Shown here piece by piece: positions 36,094 to 43,021 of a stretch of 64,000 nucleotides of DNA. The notes under the pieces were generated by a model, which made no database searches, was not told where the DNA came from, and saw only the letters and a program-made list of their open reading frames with translations. The position numbers and the translations under genes are program-made. The DNA is from RGIG9060 sp045645985. GTDB taxonomy: Bacteria > Spirochaetota > Spirochaetia > Treponematales > Treponemataceae. The stretch spans positions 46,734 to 110,733 of the forward strand of contig JAZRJV010000003.1 of NCBI GenBank assembly GCA_045645985.1, read 5' to 3'. Within the stretch, counting starts at the first letter, position 1, and the number at the start of each line of letters is the position of its first letter.

Positions 36094-36876
36094 TTAGTTC
36101 CCCTTTATAATTTCCTCAATCATTTGTTCCGCCTCATCAGTTAGCTTTCCTGAAATTCGAGCAGAATTTATCATTTCTGGCCGATTTTGCAATGTTTTTG
36201 CCAACCGTTTTTTTAGGCGCCACTTTCGGATATTTTCATGATGTCCAGATAAAAGAACATCAGGAACTTTCAAACCCTGGAACACTTCGGGACGAGTGTA
36301 TTGTGGGTATTCCAAAAGTCCGTCAGAAAAGCTTTCTTCTTCTAAAGATTCACTAGAAATAACGCCGTCAACAAGTCTGTAAACAGAATCAATGATAACT
36401 GTTGCAGCAATTTCACCTGATGAAAGCACATAGTCGCCTATGGAAATTTCATCATCAACATAGGAATCAATAATTCTTTGGTCGATACCTTCGTATCTTC
36501 CGCAGATAAATACAAGTTCTTCTTCCTGACTAAGTTCGTAGGCTAGTTTCTGTGTTAAAGGTCGTCCAGAAGGAGTAACATAAATTACTCGCTTACTTTT
36601 CTTCTTGTTTTTTTTCTTTTTAGACTTTTCATCAAGAAGTTTGGATTTTACTTTTACAGATTCCAAAGCCCTGCAAAGTGGTTCAGTTTTCATAAGCATT
36701 CCTGCACCACCGCCATAAGGACTGTCATCACATGTTTTGTGTTTATCAAAGGCAAAATCCCTGATATTCACCAATTCGTAGGCAATAATTTCTTTCTCTA
36801 CCGCCTTTGCCATGATTGAGCTTTCAAAAAAAGCACGCGGTATTTCGGGAAATAAGGTCAGCACATAGAATTTCAT
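36094..36876 (-). CDS. trmD: tRNA (guanine37-N1)-methyltransferase
   Basis: The 260-residue SPOUT methyltransferase makes m1G37 in tRNAs with G at position 36, preventing frameshifting. It has MKFYVLTLFPEI, SPYGGGAGMLMK, the SAM-knot segments FICGRYEGIDQR and SIGDYVLSSGE, and the C-terminal YTRPEVFQGLKVPDVLLSGHH. A Lys-rich insertion (DEKSKKKKNKKKSKRVIYV) lies before the knot at about residues 83-97, unusual for the family. It lies 5 nt after rimM. Confidence 0.97.
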   Translation of the reverse strand: MKFYVLTLFPEIPRAFFESSIMAKAVEKEIIAYELVNIRDFAFDKHKTCDDSPYGGGAGMLMKTEPLCRALESVKVKSKLLDEKSKKKKNKKKSKRVIYVTPSGRPLTQKLAYELSQEEELVFICGRYEGIDQRIIDSYVDDEISIGDYVLSSGEIAATVIIDSVYRLVDGVISSESLEEESFSDGLLEYPQYTRPEVFQGLKVPDVLLSGHHENIRKWRLKKRLAKTLQNRPEMINSARISGKLTDEAEQMIEEIIKGN

Positions 36877-36881
36877 GGCTT

Positions 36882-37514
36882 TTACTCCAGAATCCAGAGG
36901 TGCATCAGTTGAATAACCTTGTCTTTTATATCGACCGTACCGATAAACTCCTTTTTAAAGGGAACCAAAACTTTTTTAGGTTTTGATTTATCTGTGCTGT
37001 CTGACGCGATATTCAAACTCTCGGAAAGTTCAACTTCTAAAAGTTTACCTGCTCCGCCTTCCAATACGTCTGTGATAGTTCCTGCAAATATTGCAGATTC
37101 AGTATTTTCTGCCAGTCCAGAAAGTTTTGCTGGTTTCTTCTCGTTTGGAAGATATACCAACTTACATTGTTTTAGATCTTCAACATAGAACTCGCCTTCA
37201 TTCAAAGGACAAGCCTTGTTGCGTGGCACTAGAATTTCACTTCCAGAAAGTTTTTTTGCATATTCTGGGCTGTTAATTCCAGCACATTTCATAATCAAAG
37301 AATTGACATTCCCTTCAATAGATTCAACTTTTACAGTTTTTTCTATTGTGTCTTTTCTCAAAGTTACTTCATCTAAATCGAAAAAATGTTCGCATTCACC
37401 TGAAGTACTTTCAACTTTAAACTTACCTTCAAGACCATGAGTCCCTCGGATAATTCCAATAACCAACTTTTGCTCTTCTTGTGCAGGTTGATTTTTTTTG
37501 TTAAATAACGCCAT
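36882..37514 (-). CDS. rimM: 16S rRNA processing protein RimM
   Basis: The 210-residue 30S maturation factor starts with a Lys/Gln/Glu-rich leader, then VIGIIRGTHGLEGKFKVESTSG, the RimM N-domain. A PRC-barrel C-terminal half follows (AGTITDVLEGGAGKLLEVE ... VLVPFKKEFIGTVDIKDKVIQL). Its ATG overlaps the khpA stop by 1 nt. Confidence 0.93.
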   Translation of the reverse strand: MALFNKKNQPAQEEQKLVIGIIRGTHGLEGKFKVESTSGECEHFFDLDEVTLRKDTIEKTVKVESIEGNVNSLIMKCAGINSPEYAKKLSGSEILVPRNKACPLNEGEFYVEDLKQCKLVYLPNEKKPAKLSGLAENTESAIFAGTITDVLEGGAGKLLEVELSESLNIASDSTDKSKPKKVLVPFKKEFIGTVDIKDKVIQLMHLWILE

Positions 37515-37747
37515 TAATCTAGAATTTCCAGAGTGTATCGCTTACCAGCTTTATTTGCAGAAGCGCTAAGAACTGTTCTAAGTGCCTTTGCGATTCTTCC
37601 ATATTTACCGATAACTTTACCAATGTCGCTTTGTGCAACTCGTAATTCGATTACTGTTGATTTCTCGCCTTCTACTTCTTGTACAGAGACGCTACTTGGA
37701 TCGTTGACCAATGATTTTGCAATGTATTCAATCAGGTCTTTTTCCAT
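37514..37747 (-). CDS. khpA: KH-domain RNA-binding protein KhpA
   Basis: The 77-residue protein begins MEKDLIEYIAKSLVNDP and contains the KH GXXG motif in VIGKYGRIAKALRTVL. GAGGAG upstream of the ATG at 37747 fixes the start. In Firmicutes KhpA pairs with KhpB and binds RNA. Its place between rpsP and rimM is the usual one. Confidence 0.93.
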   Translation of the reverse strand: MEKDLIEYIAKSLVNDPSSVSVQEVEGEKSTVIELRVAQSDIGKVIGKYGRIAKALRTVLSASANKAGKRYTLEILD

Positions 37748-37765
37748 TTCTTTGCTCCTCAAATA

Positions 37766-38011
37766 CTAAGCGTTAAATTTCTTTTTTGTAAAAAGTTTTT
37801 TTACAGTGTCTGTAGGCTGAGCTCCAACACCAATCCAGTAACGAGCACGATCTTCATTGAAAGAAATCTGTTTTTCTTCTACTTCGATAGGATGATAGAT
37901 ACCGATTTCTTCAATAACACTTCCGTCTCGTGGTGCTTGTGAATCCTGTACTACAATTCTGTAGTAAGGGCGTTTTTTAGATCCAAACTTCTTAAGTCTG
38001 ATTTTAACCAC
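37766..38011 (-). CDS. rpsP: 30S ribosomal protein S16
   Basis: The 81-residue protein begins VKIRLKKFGSKKRPYYRIV after a GTG start at 38011. GGAGGAAA at about 38017-38024 is the ribosome site, and the N-terminus matches S16. The ATG at 38107 would add 32 residues unlike S16 and is rejected. It is the first gene of the ribosomal/tRNA-modification operon; its promoter should lie in 38020-38110. Confidence 0.96.
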   Translation of the reverse strand: MVKIRLKKFGSKKRPYYRIVVQDSQAPRDGSVIEEIGIYHPIEVEEKQISFNEDRARYWIGVGAQPTDTVKKLFTKKKFNA

Positions 38012-38169
38012 TTCTTTCCTCCATGTTAGAATTTTACACACATAGTGTGAAAGTATTTTATAGCATAAATCGGGGATTTGGTCAATCGACACTACAAAAT
38101 TTTGCAAAATAGTGATTAGTACCAGAAAAATATGTTATTCTAAAAAAAATAAACTGCATTGCTCCCTTG

Positions 38170-38478
38170 ACGCTTCGCTAGACGGTCGCACTACAGTTTA
38201 TTTTTTTTAGTTTACCGAGTTTTTTCTGAAACTATAGTATTTTTGCGAACTTTTTGCGTTCGGGTTAGAAAGGGGCTTGTTGTGTTTGTGGCTGTTTGTA
38301 AGGCTTCGTTTTGTTATTTTCGGCTACGCCAGTTTTTTCTGCATCTATTGTGTATTTTGCAAACTTTTTGCGTTCGGGTAGAAAATTGGGCTGGTTGTGG
38401 TTTTGCAAACTTTTTGCGTTGGGAGAGATGGTTACGCTTCGCTAGACGGTCGCACTACAGTTTTTTTTAGTTTTACTA
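38170..38478 (+). repeat. Mosaic intergenic repeat, block A
   Basis: The gene-free stretch 38108-38530 contains a 30-nt direct repeat beginning ACGCTTCGCTAGACGG (38170-38199 and 38434-38463). It also has three copies of the 16-nt core GCRAACTTTTTGCGTT (38245-38260, 38359-38374, 38405-38420). The segment GGTTAGAAAGGGGCTTGTTG (38264-38283) recurs at blocks B and D. Short reading frames through it have no ribosome site and a repeat-derived sequence, so I see no gene. Confidence 0.8.
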
Positions 38479-38530
38479 TTTTTTTTGATTTAATTTATTT
38501 AAAAAAATTCTTTCGTTTTGGTATAGTGTG

Positions 38531-39361
38531 CTATTTTACTAGGGCTTGAATTTCTTTAAGGGAGAGACCTGTTGCTTTTGCGATATTTTCTATAGGAAGT
38601 GACATTGAAAGTAAATTCTTAGCAGTTTCGATGGCTTTTTGTTGAGAACCTTGTGCGATACCTTGTGAAATCCCATCCGAAAGACCAACAGAGTAGCCTT
38701 CTTTTTTACCGCGTTGTTCTGCATCAAATTCTGCAAGTCCCCAAGCCATATAATCACCTCTAAAAATTTCGTTAAGTTTAGTTTGTTCTACAAGAGAATT
38801 AAGTTTTGCTGTAAAATCTGTTGTAGAAGTCCTATCTACAATATATTCTAGAATTGATTTTTTTTCTACATTTTTTTCGTTTGAAAAGGCTGAAGCATTG
38901 AAAATGATTTTATGGGATTCATCTTGTAAAAATAAATCTGGTTTTTCTTTGCAAGTATTTGAAAAACTGTAACAGGGCAAATTAAAGCCAAAAAAATCAT
39001 CTTTACATATAAAAATGACAAAACTTTCTTTTAACTCGGTGTAATTTTTGCCTTTCAGTAAAAGGTCGATGTCCATCATGGATTGGTAATAGCGAGTTCG
39101 TTTTGGTAGATTTTCATCTAGGAAATTTTGGATTTCGATGTCGAAAACGCGATTTGAATCTTGCACGTAGACATCAAGTCGGATTCCTTTGGATTGATAA
39201 TGTGGCGAAATTGATTTTTGTAATTCTGGATATTCAATTCGTTCAATTTTAATTTCTAGCATTCGCTCCAGAAAGCCTTTGCAGATTTCAGCGTTTTGCA
39301 TAACACGACCGAACATAAAATCATCTGTAAAAGTGAGTTCTTCAATAGGTTTTAGTTTCAT
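38531..39361 (-). CDS. Rpn-family PD-(D/E)XK nuclease / putative transposase
   Basis: The 276-residue protein begins MKLKPIEELTFTDDFMFGRVM. ATG 39361 follows AGGAGAAA; an earlier ATG at 39418 lacks a site. The nuclease core has RLDVYVQDSNRVFDIEIQ, matching the D...ExQ active site of the Rpn/transposase_31 group, and KRTRYYQSMMDIDLLLKG. The C-terminus has a helical tail with GISQGIAQGSQQKAIETAKNLL and a short helix-turn-helix-like end (PIENIAKATGLSLKEI). Related proteins are often called transposases but lack terminal repeats, and none are seen here. It lies between repeat blocks A and B. Confidence 0.85.
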   Translation of the reverse strand: MKLKPIEELTFTDDFMFGRVMQNAEICKGFLERMLEIKIERIEYPELQKSISPHYQSKGIRLDVYVQDSNRVFDIEIQNFLDENLPKRTRYYQSMMDIDLLLKGKNYTELKESFVIFICKDDFFGFNLPCYSFSNTCKEKPDLFLQDESHKIIFNASAFSNEKNVEKKSILEYIVDRTSTTDFTAKLNSLVEQTKLNEIFRGDYMAWGLAEFDAEQRGKKEGYSVGLSDGISQGIAQGSQQKAIETAKNLLSMSLPIENIAKATGLSLKEIQALVK

Positions 39362-39460
39362 AAACTTTCTCCTAAAAATAATTTTTTTTACATCTTTATT
39401 ATTGAGAAAAAATTGCATTTTTTAGCAAAAACTTTGAAAAAAAATAATTACTACCAGAAA

Positions 39461-39680
39461 AAAACTGGCTCTCGCCAAAAATCCCCAAACTCGCTGGTGC
39501 TGCGCTTCGCTTGCAAGGCTTTTAGTGAGCCTTCGGCTTACAATCAAGTTTTGTTTCACAAAACTTGCCGTTTGGTTATTTTTGGCTACGCCAGTTTTTT
39601 TCTGCACTGGTTGTGATTTTGCAAACTTTTTGCGTTGGGGTTAGAAAGGGGCTTGTTGTGTTTGTGGCTGTGGGTAAAGA
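39461..39680 (+). repeat. Mosaic intergenic repeat, block B with twin hairpins
   Basis: The stretch 39419-39726 contains, in order, the 29-nt core starting TCGCTGGTGCTGCGCTTCGC (39491-39519). Next is hairpin GTGAGCC-TTC-GGCTTAC (39525-39541), then hairpin CAAGTTTTGT-TTC-ACAAAACTTG (39545-39567). The CAGTTTTTTTCTGCACT segment follows, then core GCAAACTTTTTGCGTT (39621-39636) and the GGTTAGAAAGGGGCTTGTTG segment. No gene is supported. Confidence 0.8.
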
Positions 39681-39726
39681 TTATTAAGTATGTTTTATCG
39701 ACGCATTTTCGTTTATTAAGTATTTG

Positions 39727-40710
39727 TTATTTTGTTAATTCATTATCTAATCCATCGCAACTTGAACGATGTTTAGAATAACCTTTTGCTGTTGCGTAAT
39801 CATGCATAGCATCTAATGAAGTGATATTTAAAGTAAGATTAATGAAATTTTTCAAATCATTATTACTAATGCCTAAGTCGTTAGCAATATTATGATTTAA
39901 TAATAGTTCGTCCATATGTGAAGTAGTATTTGTACAGTTATTATTTTCAATATCTTCAACTATTGAAAACGGTTGGACTTTATTATTTAATGCATGCATC
40001 ATAGCCCATGCCTTATTTAGGCTGTCTTTCTTTGTATTATATGTATCTTGTGCTGGGTTGCCATCAAAATAATTACCACTGCATTTTTTGTATGCTTTAA
40101 GATTTAGTCCTTTGTATTCATTTTTGAAATATGCTACATCAAGGTCGTTGTCGATGTTTTCGATAATTTCTTCAAAAATTGGCACACAGGCATTGTTAAG
40201 TTTATTAATAATTGGATCAAAACCAGTTGTATTATTTGTATTATAAGTACTTTCGGTTCCTAAAACATTAACTAAGTTTTGTAAGTTTTGATTGTTTGCT
40301 GTATTATCAAAACAATCAGCAAAGTCCTTAATGTGTTTTTCGGCACTAGGTAGCCAAGCGGCAACCATTTCATCAACTTTTGTGGTGCCAGGATCAACCA
40401 TAAAATTTGCGATGGTGTAGGTGCCATTACCAATGCTTTCAATTTCCGCTTTTAGTTCAACAGGGCAGGTGTGTGGTGTAGTTTGTATTCCTTCACATTT
40501 ACCACAGTAATCGTGTTGGTGGTTGTTATCCTGAACTCCATCACAAATTTTGCAGTAGTCAGTTGGAGAGTTGTTGTTTTGTTCTTCGTTTGTATTATTA
40601 GGAGAATTTCCGTTATCGCAACTTGAAAATAAAATCATATTTGTAACTAAAAATAAAGCAAGAACACAAAAAGTTATAAATTTCGTAAAAGAATTAGTCT
40701 TAGTTTTCAT
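39727..40710 (-). CDS. Cys/His-rich N-terminal lipoprotein, unknown function
   Basis: The 327-residue predicted lipoprotein has a signal peptide and lipobox ILFSSCDNG. After an Asn-rich linker it has two small Cys/His clusters (YCKICDGVQDNNHQHDYCGKC, then PHTCPVE) that could bind metal. The rest is a predicted helical domain of about 240 residues with scattered Cys (DCFDN, NACVP, KKCSG, SSCDG). An AGGA ribosome site precedes the ATG. Repeat block C, 130 nt upstream, carries a promoter-like TTGACA. No family is recognised. Confidence 0.75.
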   Translation of the reverse strand: MKTKTNSFTKFITFCVLALFLVTNMILFSSCDNGNSPNNTNEEQNNNSPTDYCKICDGVQDNNHQHDYCGKCEGIQTTPHTCPVELKAEIESIGNGTYTIANFMVDPGTTKVDEMVAAWLPSAEKHIKDFADCFDNTANNQNLQNLVNVLGTESTYNTNNTTGFDPIINKLNNACVPIFEEIIENIDNDLDVAYFKNEYKGLNLKAYKKCSGNYFDGNPAQDTYNTKKDSLNKAWAMMHALNNKVQPFSIVEDIENNNCTNTTSHMDELLLNHNIANDLGISNNDLKNFINLTLNITSLDAMHDYATAKGYSKHRSSCDGLDNELTK

Positions 40711-40838
40711 AAAATTTCCTAATATATAAACATTGTTTTTTAAGCAAAACTTAGTTGTACATAACTTACTTTCATTTTACAGCATAAAAAGAAAATTAGA
40801 TAGTAAAAAAGTGAATTTTTTGAAAAAATTTTTCTTCA

Positions 40839-40920
40839 AAATTTATTATAAGAAAATTGAGATGTCAACAGTTTTTTTCTGCACTTAGTTTATTTTTGCA
40901 AACTTTTTGCGTTCGAGGAG
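40839..40920 (+). repeat. Mosaic intergenic repeat, block C (49 nt identical to block D)
   Basis: Bases 40839-40887 are identical to 41476-41524. Both then run into a core copy (40898-40913 here). On the minus strand the shared segment reads TTGACA followed by 17 nt and TAAATT, a candidate promoter facing the lipoprotein gene at 40710. It flanks the left side of the DUF4160-DUF2442 pair. Confidence 0.8.
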
Positions 40921-40937
40921 AAGGGATTGTTTGGGTA

Positions 40938-41192
40938 TTATTTGTTTAGTGGTGTGCCGTATTCGTAGATGGAATCACTTGCTAAATCGATAAAATCATT
41001 CCAGAAAACACAAGTTTTGCTTTTATCAACTTTCACTTGTTGCCATAATCCATTGATTGTTTTTAAGGAGTCGTAACCTGGTAATGTTTTTATATCATCT
41101 TTTACATCGTATAAAACTTCTTTACCGTCTGTAAATGCAACTTTTAGGATATAATCATTTAAAGCTTCTATATCTTGGATTTTTGGAATCAT
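40938..41192 (-). CDS. DUF2442-family protein
   Basis: The 84-residue protein begins MIPKIQDIEALNDYILKVAFTDGKEVLYDV and ends WNDFIDLASDSIYEYGTPL, the DUF2442 pattern (F.DG......D, then W.D.iDl..d.lYe.G). Function is unknown. It lies 7 nt after the DUF4160 gene; the two families often occur together. A toxin-antitoxin-like partnership has been suspected for such pairs, but that is inference here. Confidence 0.85.
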   Translation of the reverse strand: MIPKIQDIEALNDYILKVAFTDGKEVLYDVKDDIKTLPGYDSLKTINGLWQQVKVDKSKTCVFWNDFIDLASDSIYEYGTPLNK

Positions 41193-41199
41193 AATGCCT

Positions 41200-41454
41200 C
41201 TATTCTAATGGTGGTAATTTTTTTAATAATTGAGTTTTCCACATGGATAATAATTCTTGTTGGTGAATTTGTAGCCATTCTGAAACTAATTGATGTGCTT
41301 TGCTAGGTAAGTCGCCTTCTATCATTTGTAATGATGAAAGTTCAAAAATACCGATGTATTCGCCATACAACGCATGAATGTGAGGTGGTTCATGTTCTTT
41401 GGGCTTAAAGAACATTTTTATAACTAATCCATAGAATCTTGATATTTCTGGCAT
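41200..41454 (-). CDS. DUF4160-family protein
   Basis: The 84-residue protein starts MPEISRFYGLVIKMFFKPKEHEPPHIHALYG, the DUF4160 hallmark (P.i..f.G..i.m......pPHiH..y). It ends with EWLQIHQQELLSMW. AGGAGA precedes the ATG. A candidate promoter lies in repeat block D just upstream. It forms a two-gene unit with the DUF2442 gene, bounded by the 49-nt direct repeats. Confidence 0.88.
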   Translation of the reverse strand: MPEISRFYGLVIKMFFKPKEHEPPHIHALYGEYIGIFELSSLQMIEGDLPSKAHQLVSEWLQIHQQELLSMWKTQLLKKLPPLE

Positions 41455-41475
41455 TTAGTTTTCTCCTATAAATAC

Positions 41476-41625
41476 AAATTTATTATAAGAAAATTGAGAT
41501 GTCAACAGTTTTTTTCTGCACTTAATTTGTATTTTTGCGAACTTTTTGCGTTCGGGTTAGAAAGGGGCTTGTTGTGGTTGTGGTTGTTTGTAAAGGCTTC
41601 GTTTGGTTATTTTTGGCTTGCAAAA
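41476..41625 (+). repeat. Mosaic intergenic repeat, block D
   Basis: This block starts with the 49 nt shared with block C (41476-41524). It continues with core GCGAACTTTTTGCGTT (41537-41552) and GGTTAGAAAGGGGCTTGTTG (41555-41574), and ends with a CTTCGTTTGGTTATTTTTGG segment also found in block B. On the minus strand TTGACA at 41505-41500 with TAAATT 17 nt downstream could drive the DUF4160 gene. The rest of the 41455-41815 gap holds only the promoter listed next. Confidence 0.8.
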
Positions 41626-41744
41626 ATCCTCAAAAAATATGAAAAATGATTAATTTGTTTTTCGAAATAAAACACTAGATGTGAAATTGAATTTTTCAGT
41701 TTGCTAATCTAGTGTTTTTTTATTTTAAATTGATTTTTCCTTTC

Positions 41745-41773
41745 TTGCAGATTCAAAAGTTTAGTGATATAAT
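41745..41773 (+). promoter_or_regulatory. Promoter of the small protein-zeta toxin pair
   Basis: TTGCAG (41745-41750), a 17-nt spacer and a perfect TATAAT (41768-41773) lie 42 nt before the start codon. An AGGAGG ribosome site lies in between. The -35, the spacing and the bases TTTAGTG before the -10 recur at the promoter 42568-42596. Confidence 0.75.
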
Positions 41774-41815
41774 AAACCGAGTTGTTTTATAATAGATATA
41801 GGAGGATTTATTCGT

Positions 41816-42010
41816 ATGGAAGAAAATGAACTTGATTCAATGTGTGGAATTAGTGATGACGAAATAACAGCACGTTTTAATAAAGCAATTCAAATTGAAA
41901 CTGAAATTTCTCTTATAAAAGGAACTCCTATAACTCGTTATGATGTAGAAAAAAAAGTTGTATATTTAGAATATCCTGACGGACATATTGAGTATGCAAA
42001 AGAAGCCTGA
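41816..42010 (+). CDS. Small 64-residue protein, candidate antitoxin
   Basis: The acidic 64-residue protein starts MEENELDSMCGISDDEITARF and ends YLEYPDGHIEYAKEA. A strong TAGGAGG site precedes it. It overlaps the zeta-like gene by 17 nt. No family is recognised; by size, acidity and position it could be the antitoxin of the pair. It lacks an obvious DNA-binding motif. Confidence 0.7.
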   Translation: MEENELDSMCGISDDEITARFNKAIQIETEISLIKGTPITRYDVEKKVVYLEYPDGHIEYAKEA

Positions 42011-42557
42011 AATTATTGTTTTTGCAGGTCCTAATGGAAGTGGTAAATCTACGATAACTAAACTTGCAAAAATTATTGAACCATATATCAATGCTGATAA
42101 TATTAAAACAAGTATTCATTGCTCAGATATGGAAGCGGCTCAGAAAGCAACTGAATTGCGGGAATCTTGTGTACGAGATGGAATTAGTTTTACTTTTGAA
42201 ACAGTTTTATCAACTCGCAGAAATTTGGATTTATTATTAAAAGCAAAAGAATGTGGATTTTTTATCAGAGTAATTTATGTTCTTACTGTAGATTCTCAAA
42301 TAAATGTCTATCGTGTAAAACAACGATTTGCCAATGGTGGTCATGATGTTCCTTCTGAAAAAGTTATATCTCGTTATAACAAAGCATTACAGTTAATCCC
42401 TGAATTAGTAAAAATTAGTGATGTTTGCCATATCTACGATAATTCCCTTGAATCTTCATTTAGGATTTTTAAAAAGCGAAAAGATGAATTTTTCTATTGG
42501 GAAAATTCTCTTTGGCAAAAAGATAAAATAGAAAATCTAGTTGGAATAAAGTTTTAA
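41994..42557 (+). CDS. Zeta-toxin-like P-loop kinase
   Basis: The 187-residue protein starts MQKKPEIIVFAGPNGSGKST, a Walker A as in the zeta-toxin/UDP-GlcNAc-kinase-like family. It continues with YINADNIK, FTFETVLSTRRNLDLL and RVKQRFANGGHDVPSEKVISRY, motifs typical of zeta-like AAA proteins of this length. ATG 41994 is preferred over a TTG two codons earlier. True zeta toxins phosphorylate UDP-N-acetyl sugars and block wall synthesis. Many homologues of this short type are uncharacterised, so toxicity is inferred. It is coupled to the upstream small gene. Confidence 0.85.
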   Translation: MQKKPEIIVFAGPNGSGKSTITKLAKIIEPYINADNIKTSIHCSDMEAAQKATELRESCVRDGISFTFETVLSTRRNLDLLLKAKECGFFIRVIYVLTVDSQINVYRVKQRFANGGHDVPSEKVISRYNKALQLIPELVKISDVCHIYDNSLESSFRIFKKRKDEFFYWENSLWQKDKIENLVGIKF

Positions 42558-42567
42558 TTCACTTTCC

Positions 42568-42596
42568 TTGCAGAGAGCAGATTTTAGTGTTATAAT
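42568..42596 (+). promoter_or_regulatory. Promoter of the TrpR-like gene, leaderless geometry
   Basis: TTGCAG (42568-42573), 17-nt spacer, perfect TATAAT (42591-42596). Only 6 nt separate the -10 box from the ATG at 42603. Transcription should begin at or next to the A of the start codon, and no ribosome site fits in the gap. Confidence 0.75.
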
Positions 42597-42602
42597 GTTT
42601 CT

Positions 42603-42920
42603 ATGAATAGTTATGAAATAGAATCTGAAGATTTAATGAAACAGCGTTCTCGCCAAGCTCTTGAAGAAGTTATTGGTTGTATTGCTGAAACTTCTGATAA
42701 AGAATTGCTTACTAATTTTTTTGATTGTCTTTTTACTCCAGCGGAACTTTTAGATATTGGAAAAAGATGGCTTTTGGTAAAAGAAATTGATAAAGGAACA
42801 ACTCAGCGAGAAATTGCAAAAGAATTTAAAATGAGTTTGTGCAAAATTACTCGTGGTTCAAAAGAATTAAAAAAAGAAGATAGTGCTTTTAGAAAAATGT
42901 TAGATATGGTAAAAAAATAA
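42603..42920 (+). CDS. TrpR/YerC-family transcriptional regulator
   Basis: The 105-residue protein matches the Trp-repressor fold: LLTNFFDCLFTPAELLDIGKRWLLVKEI followed by the helix-turn-helix TTQREIAKEFKMSLCKITRGSKELK. The ITRGS motif is shared with E. coli TrpR. Whether it senses tryptophan cannot be told; no trp genes are in the window. Its promoter suggests a leaderless mRNA. A weak inverted repeat follows the gene. Confidence 0.88.
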   Translation: MNSYEIESEDLMKQRSRQALEEVIGCIAETSDKELLTNFFDCLFTPAELLDIGKRWLLVKEIDKGTTQREIAKEFKMSLCKITRGSKELKKEDSAFRKMLDMVKK

Positions 42921-42936
42921 TAACAAGGTCATATCA

Positions 42937-42959
42937 CCTGTCTAAAATTTTTTGACAGG
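42937..42959. terminator. Hairpin between convergent TrpR-like and ankyrin genes
   Basis: CCTGTC (42937-42942) pairs with GACAGG (42954-42959) around an 11-nt loop. The following T-tract is imperfect, so it is a weak terminator candidate for the plus-strand gene. Confidence 0.5.
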
Positions 42960-43021
42960 CGATTTTCTTTTTAAGACCTTTTAATTTATCTGTAATGCTG
43001 AACTTATTTCAGCATCTTGTT

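Noticed and set aside
38243..38470. Open frame inside repeat block A as a gene
   Set aside because: It has no ribosome site and consists of the repeated segments found in other gaps.
38531..39361. The Rpn-like gene as part of an insertion sequence
   Set aside because: No terminal inverted repeats or target duplications flank it; the flanking repeats are direct and shared with other genes.
40845..40868. Promoter TTGACA-N12-TATAAT in repeats C and D
   Set aside because: A 12-nt spacer is too short for a normal sigma-70 promoter; the 17-nt alternative with TAAATT is preferred.
38170..41625. The repeats being standard integron attC sites
   Set aside because: No clean pair of RYYYAAC and GTTRRRY core sites is found at a suitable spacing (the GGTTAGAAA and GTTGACA motifs do not fit), and no integrase gene is in the window. 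The cassette idea is kept only as a hypothesis.
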